From Clostridia bacterium (lineage in GTDB: Bacteria > Bacillota > Clostridia > Christensenellales > Aristaeellaceae), in assembly GCA_017615475.1 (NCBI GenBank), contig JAGAAC010000037.1, positions 1 through 42,775 of the forward strand: 42,775 nt of DNA, written 5' to 3'. Position numbers and translations under genes: made by a program. Below, piece by piece: positions 1 to 7,712 of this stretch. Every line of letters begins with the position of its first letter. Within the stretch, counting starts at the first letter, position 1. The notes under the pieces are model-generated. The model was given only the letters and a program-made list of their open reading frames with translations. It was not told the origin of the DNA and searched no databases.

Positions 1-2139
1 TCCCTGGAGTACATCGTGGCGAAATTCCCCCGCTTCCCCTTCGACAAGTTCACTTCCGCCAGCAACCAGCTGGGCACCCAGATGAAGGCCACCGGCGAAG
101 TGATGGGTATCGGCAGCAACCTGGAAGAGTGCATGCTCAAGAGCGTGCGCAGCCTGGAAACCGGTGTGTGCCACCTGCACCTGGCGAAGTTCGACAGCAT
201 GAGCACGGAAGATCTGCTGACGTATGTGGAGGATTTCCGGGCGGATACGCTCTTCGCGGTTACGGAACTGCTGCGCAGGGATGTAGCGATTGACGCGATC
301 CATGAGCGGACCATGATCACGGAGCTGTTCCTGGAGAGCATTAAAAAGATCACCGAGATGGAAAAGCGCCTGAAGGCAGCTCCCGGTGATACGGCCCTCC
401 TGAAGGAAGCGAAGGAAATGGGCTTCGGGGATCTGACGATCTCCCGTCTCTGGAATATGAAGGAAACGGATATCTACGCCCTGCGCAAGGAGAAAGGCAT
501 TGTGCCGATCTTCCGCATGGTGGATACCCTGCACACCGGCAAGTATATTGCCTACCTCTACTCCAGCTACAGCGGAAAGAATGACTCCATCCTCACAGAG
601 AAGAAAAAGATTGTGGTGCTCGGCGCCGGCCCGATCCGCATCGGCCAGGGCGTGGAATTCGACTACTCCACCGTGCATGCGGTACAGACCATCCGCCGCG
701 CGGGATACGAAGCCATCATCATCAACAATAACCCCGAAACGGTTTCCACGGACTACACCACCGCGGATAAGCTCTACTTCGAGCCCCTGACGCCCGAAGA
801 TGTCATGGCCATCATCGACTTTGAAAAGCCGGAAGGCGTTATTGCCTCCCTGGGCGGCCAGACGGCCATCAACCTGGCAGAGCCGCTGATGAAGCGCGGC
901 GTGAAAATCATCGGAACGGACTGCGACGCGATCGAGCGGGCTGAGAACCGTGACAGCTTCGAAAAGATCCTCGAGGAGCTGGGAATCCCGCAGCCCCAGG
1001 GCCGTGCGGTCACCCGGATTGAGGACGGTGTGAAAGCCGCTGAGGAGATTGGCTATCCGGTGCTGGTGCGTCCGAGCTTCGTGCTGGGCGGCCGGGCCAT
1101 GCAGATCGTCGGGGACGAAGAGCAGCTGCGCCACTACCTGCGGACCGCGGTGGAAATCGACGCGGACAAGCCGGTGCTGGTGGACAAATACATCCGCGGC
1201 AAGGAAGTTGAGGTCGATGCGATCTGCGACGGCCGGGACGTGTTCGTGCCGGGCATCATGGAACTGGTGGAACGCACCGGTATCCACAGCGGCGACTCCA
1301 TCTCCGTCTACCCCACCTTCTCCATCAGCAACAAGGTCAAGGGCATTATCCTGCAGTACGCGAAGAAACTGGGCCTGGGCATCGGCATCATCGGCCTGTT
1401 CAACATCCAGTTCATTGTGGATGAGAACGAGAACGTCTTCATCATCGAAGTGAACCCCCGCTCCAGCCGGACAGTGCCCTTCCTGAGCAAGTCCACGGGC
1501 TACTCCCTGGCAGATATCGCCACCGAGGTCATCCTCGGCAAGAGCCTGAAGGAGCAGGGCATCTTCGATCTCTATCCGGAAGAAAAGAAACGCTACTATG
1601 TAAAGGTTCCGGTCTTCTCCTTCAATAAGATCAAGGGCCTGGACGCTTACCTGAGCCCCGAAATGAAGTCCACCGGTGAAGCCATCGGATATGACGACAA
1701 GCTGAACCGCGCGCTGTACAAGGCGCTGCAGGCAGGCGGAACCCGGCTGCAGAACTACGGCACGGTGCTGGCTACCATCGCCGACCGGGACAAGGACGAG
1801 GCGCTGCCGCTGATCCGCCGCTTCTACAACCTGGGCTTCAACATCGAAGCAACGAGAGGCACAGCCCGTTTCCTGAAGGAGAACGGCATCCGCACCCATG
1901 CGATGCTGAAACTGAGCCAGGGCTCCGATGAGATTCTGAACAGCATCCGCCAGGGCCATGTGGCCTACATCATCAACACCCGGGAGATTGGCGAGGCGGA
2001 GAGCGAGAGCGACGGCCTGCAGATCCGCCGCTGCGCTACGGAGAACAACGCGACGATCTTCACCAGCCTGGATACGGTCCGGGTGCTGCTGGATGTTCTG
2101 GAAGAAACAACCCTGACGATCTCGACGATTGATGCGTAA
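1..2139 (+). CDS. carB: Carbamoyl-phosphate synthase large subunit, C-terminal part (5' end outside window)
   Basis: This is the C-terminal two thirds (about 712 codons) of the large subunit, which makes carbamoyl phosphate from ammonia (delivered from CarA), bicarbonate and two ATP, feeding pyrimidine and arginine synthesis. The frame is open from base 1, and the first residues (SLEYIVAKFPRFPFDKF) are internal CarB sequence, so the GTG at 16 is not a start. Visible in order are the end of the first ATP-grasp half, the helical oligomerisation domain (about 70-190), the second ATP-grasp half that phosphorylates carbamate (starting LGAGPIRIGQGVEFDYS, with GGQTAINLA and EVNPRSSRT), and the C-terminal methylglyoxal-synthase-like allosteric domain (from about residue 590). 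It is followed by pyrK in the same direction. The stop codon sits in the loop of a hairpin (see separate entry). Identification is secure. Confidence 0.97.
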   Translation, partial: SLEYIVAKFPRFPFDKFTSASNQLGTQMKATGEVMGIGSNLEECMLKSVRSLETGVCHLHLAKFDSMSTEDLLTYVEDFRADTLFAVTELLRRDVAIDAIHERTMITELFLESIKKITEMEKRLKAAPGDTALLKEAKEMGFGDLTISRLWNMKETDIYALRKEKGIVPIFRMVDTLHTGKYIAYLYSSYSGKNDSILTEKKKIVVLGAGPIRIGQGVEFDYSTVHAVQTIRRAGYEAIIINNNPETVSTDYTTADKLYFEPLTPEDVMAIIDFEKPEGVIASLGGQTAINLAEPLMKRGVKIIGTDCDAIERAENRDSFEKILEELGIPQPQGRAVTRIEDGVKAAEEIGYPVLVRPSFVLGGRAMQIVGDEEQLRHYLRTAVEIDADKPVLVDKYIRGKEVEVDAICDGRDVFVPGIMELVERTGIHSGDSISVYPTFSISNKVKGIILQYAKKLGLGIGIIGLFNIQFIVDENENVFIIEVNPRSSRTVPFLSKSTGYSLADIATEVILGKSLKEQGIFDLYPEEKKRYYVKVPVFSFNKIKGLDAYLSPEMKSTGEAIGYDDKLNRALYKALQAGGTRLQNYGTVLATIADRDKDEALPLIRRFYNLGFNIEATRGTARFLKENGIRTHAMLKLSQGSDEILNSIRQGHVAYIINTREIGEAESESDGLQIRRCATENNATIFTSLDTVRVLLDVLEETTLTISTIDA

Positions 2140-2152
2140 AACTCATCAATCG
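2126..2152 (+). repeat. Stop-codon hairpin of carB followed by CAATG-type AT-rich repeat
   Basis: CGATTGATG (2126-2134) and CATCAATCG (2144-2152) are perfect 9-bp inverted arms; the carB stop TAA (2137-2139) is in the loop. Immediately after it comes an AT-rich stretch to about 2181 with repeated GCATAATG units. There is no T-tract, so it is not a typical intrinsic terminator. It is one of a series of similar structures at gene ends in the first 20 kb. Confidence 0.7.
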
Positions 2153-2212
2153 GAATGCACAATGCATAATGCATAATGATCAAATGTTTATAACAGCTTA
2201 TAGCATAAGGGT

Positions 2213-2250
2213 GTCATCCTGAGCGGAACGAAGTGGAGTCGAAGGATCTC
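2213..2250 (+). repeat. Short dispersed-type intergenic repeat (TCATCCTGAGCG family)
   Basis: The segment begins GTCATCCTGAGCGGAACG and ends GTCGAAGGATCTC, with ATCCT/AGGAT terminal dyad arms. From memory it resembles a short GC-rich repeat scattered in intergenic DNA of many unrelated bacteria. It lies between the carB end and the pyrK ribosome site. The rest of this 160-bp gap is the AT-rich repeat tract and nothing else recognisable. Confidence 0.6.
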
Positions 2251-2299
2251 CTCCCGCGGACAGGCTGCAGCCCGAAACAACAGAACGCAGAGGATACTG

Positions 2300-3037
2300 A
2301 TGAAACAGCAAATACTGACAATCACGGAAAACGTACCGGTGACAAACTGTGTTTACCGGATGCGGCTGGAAGGCGCGGATCTGGAAGCCCAGAATCCCGG
2401 CGGATTTGTGAATATCCGCCTGGACGGGCTCTTCCTGCGCCGGCCGATCTCCGTGTATGACTCTGAGCCCGGCAGCGTGACCATCCTGTATAAGGTGGTG
2501 GGCAAGGGCACGGAACAGATGGCCGGGATGAAGCCCGGCGAAACCCTGGACGTGCTCACCGGCCTGGGAAACGGTTATGACCTGACGAAGTCCGGAGATA
2601 CGCCGGTCCTCCTGGGCGGTGGAGTAGGAGTTCCGCCTCTGTACCTGCTGGCAAAGAAGCTGATTGCGGAGGGCAAAAAACCGCAGGCTGTGCTGGGATT
2701 CAACACGGCGGCGGAGGTTTTCGGTGAAGCGGAGTTCAAAGCGCTGGGCTGCGGGGTTACCGTAACCACAGCAGACGGAAGCTATGGTGTCAGGGGCTTT
2801 GTAACGGATGCCCTGCCGGAGGAGTACAGCTATTTCTACACCTGCGGACCGGAGCCCATGCTCCGGGCGGTATACCGGGCAGCAAAGACTTCCGGCCAGC
2901 TCTCCTTCGAGGAACGGATGGGCTGCGGCTTCGGCGCCTGCATGGGCTGCAGCTGCAAGACCATTACCGGATACAAGCGTATCTGCCGGGAGGGTCCGGT
3001 GCTGGAGAAGGAGGAGATCTTGTGGGCGAACCTCTGA
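2300..3037 (+). CDS. pyrK: Dihydroorotate dehydrogenase B, electron transfer subunit
   Basis: PyrK is the FAD and [2Fe-2S] subunit that passes electrons from dihydroorotate oxidation in PyrD to NAD+. The 245-aa protein has the ferredoxin-reductase-like FAD domain (LRRPISVYD, flavin-binding RxxS/T-type motif, about 50-60), a nucleotide-binding domain with GGGVGVPPLYLL (about 108-119), and a C-terminal cysteine cluster (GCGFGACMGCSCK ... RICREGP) that supplies the four iron-sulfur ligands. The start is ATG 2300 with a GCAGAGGAT ribosome site. The next gene, pyrD, is its obligate type 1B partner. The stop TGA (3035-3037) lies inside the left arm of an inverted repeat. Length is slightly under the usual 250-260 aa. 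Confidence 0.95.
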   Translation: MKQQILTITENVPVTNCVYRMRLEGADLEAQNPGGFVNIRLDGLFLRRPISVYDSEPGSVTILYKVVGKGTEQMAGMKPGETLDVLTGLGNGYDLTKSGDTPVLLGGGVGVPPLYLLAKKLIAEGKKPQAVLGFNTAAEVFGEAEFKALGCGVTVTTADGSYGVRGFVTDALPEEYSYFYTCGPEPMLRAVYRAAKTSGQLSFEERMGCGFGACMGCSCKTITGYKRICREGPVLEKEEILWANL

Positions 3038-3124
3038 CGACTGCCGGTGGCAGAAATCTCGTCAGAGGTGAGGTCAACCGAAACAAGCGAGCTCCGCAGT
3101 GCGGAGTCGCGCCGATTGAGGTTG
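3031..3124. repeat. Nested inverted-repeat element between pyrK and pyrD
   Basis: Three dyads stack here. CCTCTGACGA (3031-3040) pairs with TCGTCAGAGG (3059-3068) around an inner CTGCC/GGCAG hairpin (3041-3053). Then CAACC (3075-3079) pairs with GGTTG (3120-3124), enclosing GCGAGCTCCGCA (3087-3098) opposite TGCGGAGTCGC (3100-3110, one bulged base). The left arm of the first dyad contains the pyrK stop codon. No T-tract follows. It could be a small mobile palindromic unit or an mRNA processing structure. Confidence 0.65.
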
Positions 3125-3153
3125 CGGATAAAGCTGAGGAATGAGGAATAAGT

Positions 3154-4065
3154 GTGGAAAACAGATTAGTTGTGAACCTGTGCGGCCTGGAACTGGACAA
3201 CCCGGTGATCCCCGCCAGCGGAACCTTCGGTTTCGGATATGAATTTGCCCAGTGGTATGACATCAACTGCCTCGGAACCTTCTCCTTCAAGGGAACGACA
3301 AAGGATCCCCGCTTCGGGAATCCGACGCCCCGCATCGCGGAATGCCCGGCAGGCATGATCAATGCTGTCGGCCTGCAGAATCCCGGGGTGGACAAGGTGA
3401 TCGTGGAGGAACTGCCGAAGCTGAAGGAAGTTTTCCATAAGAAAGTGATGGCAAATGTCAGCGGCTTCAGTGTGGAGGATTATGCCTATACCTGCGAACG
3501 CCTGGACGCGGAGGAGCAGGTGGGCTGGCTGGAAGTGAATATCTCCTGCCCGAATGTGCACGGCGGCGGAATGTCCTTTGGCACGGATCCGAAGGCGGCG
3601 GCGGAAGTGACCGCTGCGGTGAAACGGGTGACCACCAAGCCGGTGATCATGAAGCTGAGCCCGAACGTGACGGATATAACGGCTATCGCGAAGGCTTGTG
3701 AGGACGCGGGCGCGGACGGCGTGTCCCTGATCAATACCCTTCAGGGCATGCGCATCAACCTGCGGACAAGAAAGCCGGTTATCAGGAATGTGATGGGCGG
3801 CGTCAGCGGCCCGGCGGTATTCCCGGTGGCCCTTCGGATGGTCTGGCAGGTATGCCGGGCAGTGAAGATCCCGGTGGTGGGGATGGGCGGTGTAAGCACC
3901 GCGGAAGATGTACTGGAAATGATGATGGCAGGCGCCTCGGCGGTGGAAGTCGGCGCGGCAAACCTGACAGATCCCTGCGCGTGCAAAAAGATCATTGATG
4001 ATCTGCCGGCCGCGATGGACAAATACGGAATCAAATCCCTGCAGGAGTTGAAAGGAGAGATTTGA
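3154..4065 (+). CDS. pyrD: Dihydroorotate dehydrogenase B, catalytic subunit
   Basis: PyrD type 1B is an FMN TIM-barrel enzyme oxidising dihydroorotate to orotate, using PyrK as electron outlet. The 303-aa length is typical. Seen motifs are NPVIPASGTFGFGYEF near the N-terminus, the substrate and FMN motifs MANVSGFSVEDY and VNISCPNVHGGG (with the class 1B catalytic Cys in ISCPN), KLSPNVTDI, NTLQGMRI, the RKPVIRNVMGGVSGPA loop, and the phosphate-binding GMGGVSTAEDVLEMMMAGA near the C-terminus. The start is GTG 3154 behind GAGGAATAAG; no ATG fits the conserved N-terminus. The stop overlaps the region just before pyrF, indicating co-translation. Confidence 0.96.
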   Translation: MENRLVVNLCGLELDNPVIPASGTFGFGYEFAQWYDINCLGTFSFKGTTKDPRFGNPTPRIAECPAGMINAVGLQNPGVDKVIVEELPKLKEVFHKKVMANVSGFSVEDYAYTCERLDAEEQVGWLEVNISCPNVHGGGMSFGTDPKAAAEVTAAVKRVTTKPVIMKLSPNVTDITAIAKACEDAGADGVSLINTLQGMRINLRTRKPVIRNVMGGVSGPAVFPVALRMVWQVCRAVKIPVVGMGGVSTAEDVLEMMMAGASAVEVGAANLTDPCACKKIIDDLPAAMDKYGIKSLQELKGEI

Positions 4066-4067
4066 AC

Positions 4068-4766
4068 ATGGGAAAAGACGTGATTGTTGCCTGTGATTTC
4101 CCGAACGCGGAACAGACGCTGGCCTTCCTGGACAAGTTCCAGGGCCGTAAGCCGTTTGTGAAGATCGGTATGGAGCTGTTTTACGGTGCCGGTCCGGACA
4201 TCGTCCGGCAGATCAAGGCGCGCGGGCATAAGATCTTCCTGGATCTGAAACTGCACGATATTCCGAACACGGTCAAAAAGGCCATGATGGTGCTGCGGGA
4301 CCTGGATGTGGACATCTGCAACCTCCACGCGGCGGGAACCATCCGCATGATGGAAGCAGCCCTGGAAGGCCTGACCCGGCCGGACGGCAGCCGGCCGATG
4401 CTGATCGCCGTAACCCAGCTGACCAGCACGGATCAGGAGGCACTGGAAAAGGACCTGCTGATTGAGCGCCCGATTGATGAAGTGGTTATGCACTATGCCC
4501 TGAATGCCCGGAAAGCCGGACTGGACGGTGTGGTCTGCTCTCCGCTGGAAGCGGGAAAGGTGCACGATGTGTGCGGAAAAGACTTCCTGACCGTGACCCC
4601 CGGTGTCCGGTTCGCGGACGGGGATGTGGGAGACCAGAAGCGGGTGATGACTCCGGCGGAGGCGAAGAAGGTCGGCAGTGACTACATTGTCGTCGGCCGC
4701 CCGATCACCGCGGCGGAAGACCCGGTGGCAGCTTACGAACGCTGCATCGCTGAATTCATTGGATAA
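4068..4766 (+). CDS. pyrF: Orotidine 5'-phosphate decarboxylase
   Basis: PyrF decarboxylates OMP to UMP, the last step of de novo pyrimidine synthesis. The protein is 232 aa, typical for the short bacterial group 1 type. It shows VACDF near the N-terminus, KIGMELFYGAG, the catalytic DLKLHDIPNTVKKAM (the DxKxxD triad), HAAGTIRMMEAA, TPGVRFADGD and the phosphate-binding VVGRPITAAEDP. I place the start at ATG 4068 because AGGAGAG (4053-4059) is 8 nt upstream; the in-frame TTG at 4062 would be too close. pyrD ends two bases before, so the pair is coupled. The stop TAA forms part of a perfect hairpin. Confidence 0.96.
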   Translation: MGKDVIVACDFPNAEQTLAFLDKFQGRKPFVKIGMELFYGAGPDIVRQIKARGHKIFLDLKLHDIPNTVKKAMMVLRDLDVDICNLHAAGTIRMMEAALEGLTRPDGSRPMLIAVTQLTSTDQEALEKDLLIERPIDEVVMHYALNARKAGLDGVVCSPLEAGKVHDVCGKDFLTVTPGVRFADGDVGDQKRVMTPAEAKKVGSDYIVVGRPITAAEDPVAAYERCIAEFIG

Positions 4767-4780
4767 AATCCAATGAATTC
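4752..4780 (+). repeat. Perfect stop-codon hairpin of pyrF plus GAATTCA repeat tract
   Basis: GAATTCATTGGAT (4752-4764) and ATCCAATGAATTC (4768-4780) are perfect 13-bp arms with a 3-nt loop. The stop TAA occupies 4764-4766. Directly after it is a tract of CACAATGAAGAATTC followed by CAGAATTC and GCAGAATG units to about 4814. No U-rich tail follows. The remaining sequence to pyrE shows nothing recognisable. Confidence 0.75.
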
Positions 4781-4888
4781 ACAATGAAGAATTCAGAATT
4801 CAGAATGCAGAATGATAGTTGGTGTGAACCGGATACTGAGCAGGAAGCGGCACACCGTATCATGATGAATTGAAAGTGAGTGAATCTT

Positions 4889-5536
4889 ATGACACGGGAA
4901 GAACTTAACCAGCAGATAGCGCGGGACCTGCTGAAAATCAAGGCAGTGTTTTTCCGGCCGGAGGAGCCCTTCACCTGGGCCAGCGGCATTAAGAGCCCTG
5001 TTTACTGCGATAACCGGCTGACCCTGACAGCGCCGGAAGTCCGCACGGATGTGGAAAAGGGCCTGGCACAGCTGATCGGTGAGGAATATCCCTCTGTGGA
5101 AGTGCTGATGGGAACCTCCACCGCGGGCATTGCCCACGCGGCGATCACGGCGCACATTATGGGCCTGCCCATGGGCTATGTGCGCTCCGGCGCAAAGGAC
5201 CACGGTCGGCAGAACCAGATTGAAGGCAGGCTGGAACCCGGCCAGAAGGTTGTGGTTGTGGAAGACCTGATCTCCACCGGCGGAAGCGTGCTGGAGGTTG
5301 TGGATGTGCTGCGCCAGGCCGGCGCGGAGGTGCTTGGTATTGTGAGCATCTTTACTTACGGGATGCAGAAAGGCCTGGACCGGCTGGCGGCTGCCAATGT
5401 GAAGAATGTTTCCCTGACAAACTTTGATGTCATCGCGGAGGAAGCGGCGAAGGAAGGTTATATCCGCCCGGAAGATATCTCCCGCCTGATCCGGTTCCGC
5501 AACAATCCTTCGGATGAATCTTGGGCAAAACTCTGA
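4889..5536 (+). CDS. pyrE: Orotate phosphoribosyltransferase
   Basis: PyrE joins orotate and PRPP to give OMP. The protein is 215 aa. It has the N-terminal [17 protein letters not shown] motif, the flexible-loop basic residues ([16 protein letters not shown]) and the PRPP-binding signature [13 protein letters not shown] around residues 120-133. The chosen start is ATG 4889; a GTG in frame at 4880 overlaps the only Shine-Dalgarno-like string (AAGTGAG) and is less likely. It sits about 120 bp after pyrF, with the AT-rich repeat between. The order F then E matches flow from orotate to UMP. Confidence 0.95.
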   Translation: MTREELNQQIARDLLKIKAVFFRPEEPFTWASGIKSPVYCDNRLTLTAPEVRTDVEKGLAQLIGEEYPSVEVLMGTSTAGIAHAAITAHIMGLPMGYVRSGAKDHGRQNQIEGRLEPGQKVVVVEDLISTGGSVLEVVDVLRQAGAEVLGIVSIFTYGMQKGLDRLAAANVKNVSLTNFDVIAEEAAKEGYIRPEDISRLIRFRNNPSDESWAKL

Positions 5537-5552
5537 ATACTATAGAAACAAG

Positions 5553-5575
5553 CGATCTGTCCCCCGGACGGTCGC
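5553..5575 (+). other. Imperfect hairpin between pyrE and pyrB
   Basis: AAGCGA and TCGCTT arms enclose a GTCC/GGAC inner stem in the 64-nt gap. There is no T-tract, so I do not call a terminator. It may shape the intercistronic mRNA. Confidence 0.35.
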
Positions 5576-5600
5576 TTCATTAATAAACGCGGAGGATAAG

Positions 5601-6527
5601 ATGAAACGAAGCATTATTGATGTTCCGGATCTGACCCCGGAAGAGCTGGACCAGCTCATGGACACGGCGGAAGACATTATCGCCCATCCGGACGATTACG
5701 CGGATGCCTGCCGGAGGAAAAAACTGGCCACCCTCTTCTTCGAACCCAGCACCCGTACCCGGCTGAGCTTTGAGGCAGCTATGTATGAACTGGGCGGCAA
5801 TGTACTCAGCGTAACCGGCGCGGGAACCAGCTCCGCTGCCAAAGGCGAGAGCGTGGCAGACACCGCCAAGACTGTTTCCTGCTATGCGGATATCATTGCC
5901 ATGCGCCATCCGAAGGAAGGCGCGGCACTGGTTGCGGCACGGAACGCCTCTGTGCCGGTGATTAACGCCGGGGACGGCGGTCACTGCCATCCGACCCAGA
6001 CGCTGGCGGACCTGCTGACCATCCGCAGGGAAAAGGGACGTCTCGGCAACCTGACGGTAGGCCTGTGCGGCGACCTGAAGTTCGGCCGTACGGTGCATTC
6101 CCTGATCAACGCTATGTCCCGCTATGAAGGACTGAACTTCGTGCTCATCAGCCCGGAGGAACTGAAGGTTCCAAGCTATGTGAAAAACGATGCCCTGAAG
6201 AAAAAGAATATTCCCTATACTCAGACCACGGACCTGGAGCAGGTGATCGGCGATCTGGACATCCTGTATATGACACGGGTGCAGCGTGAACGCTTCTTCA
6301 ACGAGGAAGACTACCTGCGCCTGCGGGACAGCTACATCCTGACGCCGGAAAAGATGAAGAAAGCCAGGCCTGACCTGTGTGTCATGCATCCGCTGCCCCG
6401 CGTGAACGAGATCAGCGTTGCGGTGGATGAGGATCCGCGGGCCTGCTATTTCAAACAGGTGCTGAACGGTAAATATATGCGCATGGCACTTATCCTGAAA
6501 CTGCTGAAGGAGGCGGGCACAATATGA
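5601..6527 (+). CDS. pyrB: Aspartate carbamoyltransferase, catalytic subunit
   Basis: PyrB condenses carbamoyl phosphate and aspartate to N-carbamoyl aspartate. The protein is 308 aa, typical for the bacterial catalytic chain. The carbamoyl-phosphate site [16 protein letters not shown] (about 45-60), MRHPKEG, the [15 protein letters not shown] helix, [14 protein letters not shown] and the C-terminal [10 protein letters not shown] loop are all present. The start is ATG 5601 with GGAGG at 5591-5595; upstream in-frame codons run back into pyrE and are not supported. The stop overlaps the pyrI start (ATGA), as expected for a tightly coupled regulatory subunit. Confidence 0.97.
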   Translation: MKRSIIDVPDLTPEELDQLMDTAEDIIAHPDDYADACRRKKLATLFFEPSTRTRLSFEAAMYELGGNVLSVTGAGTSSAAKGESVADTAKTVSCYADIIAMRHPKEGAALVAARNASVPVINAGDGGHCHPTQTLADLLTIRREKGRLGNLTVGLCGDLKFGRTVHSLINAMSRYEGLNFVLISPEELKVPSYVKNDALKKKNIPYTQTTDLEQVIGDLDILYMTRVQRERFFNEEDYLRLRDSYILTPEKMKKARPDLCVMHPLPRVNEISVAVDEDPRACYFKQVLNGKYMRMALILKLLKEAGTI

Positions 6528-6946
6528 ACGTGGATTCCATCCGGGACGGGATCGTCATTGATCACATTGCCGCGGGATGCGGTATGAAACTGTACCGCCT
6601 GCTGGGCCTGGAAACCCTGGAGGCGCCGGTTGCCATGATTACCAACGTGGTTTCCCGCAAACTGGGACGGAAGGATATCATTAAGGTGGACGCGGCAATC
6701 AACGTGAACCTGGATATCATCGGCTACGTGGATCCGGGCGCGACGGTCAACATTATCCGGAACGGTGAACTGAAGGAGAAAAAGCGTATCGATATGCCGG
6801 AGAAGCTGGTGAACGTGATTTCCTGCAAAAATCCCCGGTGCATTTCCTCCTGCGAACAGGAACTGGACCAGGTTTTTCACCTGACAGACCGGGAAAAGAA
6901 AGAATATCGGTGCGCTTACTGTGAAGCAAAAGCCTCCAGCCTCTGA
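6524..6946 (+). CDS. pyrI: Aspartate carbamoyltransferase, regulatory subunit
   Basis: PyrI binds nucleotides (CTP, UTP, ATP) and holds catalytic PyrB trimers in the holoenzyme. The 140-aa protein has the N-terminal allosteric domain with [22 protein letters not shown] and a C-terminal zinc domain with four Cys in CKNPRC ... YRCAYC, which contacts PyrB. The start ATG 6524 overlaps the pyrB stop by 4 bases. Its presence means pathway flux is probably controlled at protein level. It is shorter than the enterobacterial chain (about 153 aa), which is usual in Clostridia. It is the last gene of the pyrimidine operon. Confidence 0.95.
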   Translation: MNVDSIRDGIVIDHIAAGCGMKLYRLLGLETLEAPVAMITNVVSRKLGRKDIIKVDAAINVNLDIIGYVDPGATVNIIRNGELKEKKRIDMPEKLVNVISCKNPRCISSCEQELDQVFHLTDREKKEYRCAYCEAKASSL

Positions 6947-6998
6947 CAAGAGATAGAGAAAATAGCAAGAACTGCACCAGAAATCACAAAATCCGAAG

Positions 6999-7034
6999 AA
7001 ACCCGAACGTTTATTTCCGAACGTTCGGGTTTTT
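6999..7034 (+). terminator. Intrinsic terminator of the pyrimidine operon
   Basis: AAACCCGAACGT (6999-7010) pairs perfectly with ACGTTCGGGTTT (7021-7032) around a 10-nt loop and runs into TTTTTG. It separates the pyr operon from the purine promoter. The same segment contains the perfect palindrome CCGAACGTTCGG (7017-7028), which resembles two facing PurBox cores. Confidence 0.85.
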
Positions 7035-7067
7035 GATTAAATTATTATGAATTTCCTTTGTTTTGGA

Positions 7068-7096
7068 TTGACAATGTTCGTGTTTTGAAGTATATT
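7068..7096 (+). promoter_or_regulatory. Sigma-A promoter of the purine operon with PurBox-like site
   Basis: TTGACA (7068-7073), a 17-nt spacer, then TATATT (7091-7096) form a near-consensus promoter about 40 bp ahead of purE. The spacer contains ATGTTCGTGTTTT (7074-7086); its reverse complement AAAACACGAACAT resembles the Bacillus PurR box (core CCGAAC flanked by A/T). Two further CCGAACG cores lie at 7003-7023 in the preceding terminator. That PurR acts here is inference. Confidence 0.7.
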
Positions 7097-7134
7097 GGGA
7101 ACGGTTTCAATGGAGAAGTCAGGAGGATCCTATT

Positions 7135-7623
7135 GTGAGAAAAGTAGGTATCATCATGGGCAGCGACAGCGATCTGCCCGTGATTAAAAAAGCAACGGAT
7201 CAGCTCAAAAGCCTGGGTATTCCCTTCGAAGTGCATGTTTATTCAGCACACCGCACGCCGGAGGAGGCCCGGGCTTTTGCAGTCAGTGCGCGGAAAAACG
7301 GTTTCGGGGCAGTGATTGCAGCGGCCGGAATGGCGGCTCATCTGGCCGGCGCCATTGCGGCGAACACGACGCTGCCGGTGATCGGGATTCCCTGCCAGGG
7401 ACCCTGCCTGGAGGGATTGGATGCCCTTCTTTCAACTGTTCAGATGCCTACCGGTATTCCGGTGGCGACTGTGGCGGTGAACGGCGGGGCAAACGCGGCC
7501 CTTCTTGCGGCGCAGATCCTGGCTGTGGAAGACGCAGACCTGGCTGCCAGGCTGGACGCGAAACGGAAAGCTGACGCGGAAGCCGTCCTTGCCAAGGATG
7601 CGGGGATCGCTGAACGGCTGTAA
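7135..7623 (+). CDS. purE: 5-(carboxyamino)imidazole ribonucleotide mutase / AIR carboxylase
   Basis: PurE moves or adds the carboxyl group that yields CAIR. The 162-aa protein has the N-terminal MGSDSDLPVIKKA phosphate site, SAHRTPEEA with the catalytic His, the AAAGMAAHLAGAIAA loop and LSTVQMPTGIPVATVAVNG. These motifs resemble class I enzymes, which normally need PurK to make N5-CAIR, yet no purK is present in this operon; direct use of CO2 or a distant purK are both possible. The start is GTG 7135 with AGGAGG (7121-7126) 8 nt upstream. It is the first gene of the purine operon. Confidence 0.94.
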   Translation: MRKVGIIMGSDSDLPVIKKATDQLKSLGIPFEVHVYSAHRTPEEARAFAVSARKNGFGAVIAAAGMAAHLAGAIAANTTLPVIGIPCQGPCLEGLDALLSTVQMPTGIPVATVAVNGGANAALLAAQILAVEDADLAARLDAKRKADAEAVLAKDAGIAERL

Positions 7624-7690
7624 AGAATAATGAAGATCATTGGAATTCAGCAAATCATAATTATGAATTGTGAATTATGAATTCTGAATT
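7624..7690 (+). repeat. AT-rich AATTATG/AATTCAG repeat tract between purE and purF
   Basis: The gap is made almost wholly of alternating ATAATTATGAATTGTG, GAATTATGAATTC and AATTCAG units with several internal dyads (for example CATAATTATG). It matches the tracts after pyrF, the AICAR transformylase and purD. No terminator or promoter is evident. Confidence 0.6.
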
Positions 7691-7712
7691 TGTTTAACCG
7701 GAGGTTAAATAT

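Noticed and set aside
4062-4067. TTG start for pyrF
   Set aside because: Too close to the ribosome site; ATG 4068 is correctly spaced and matches the family start.
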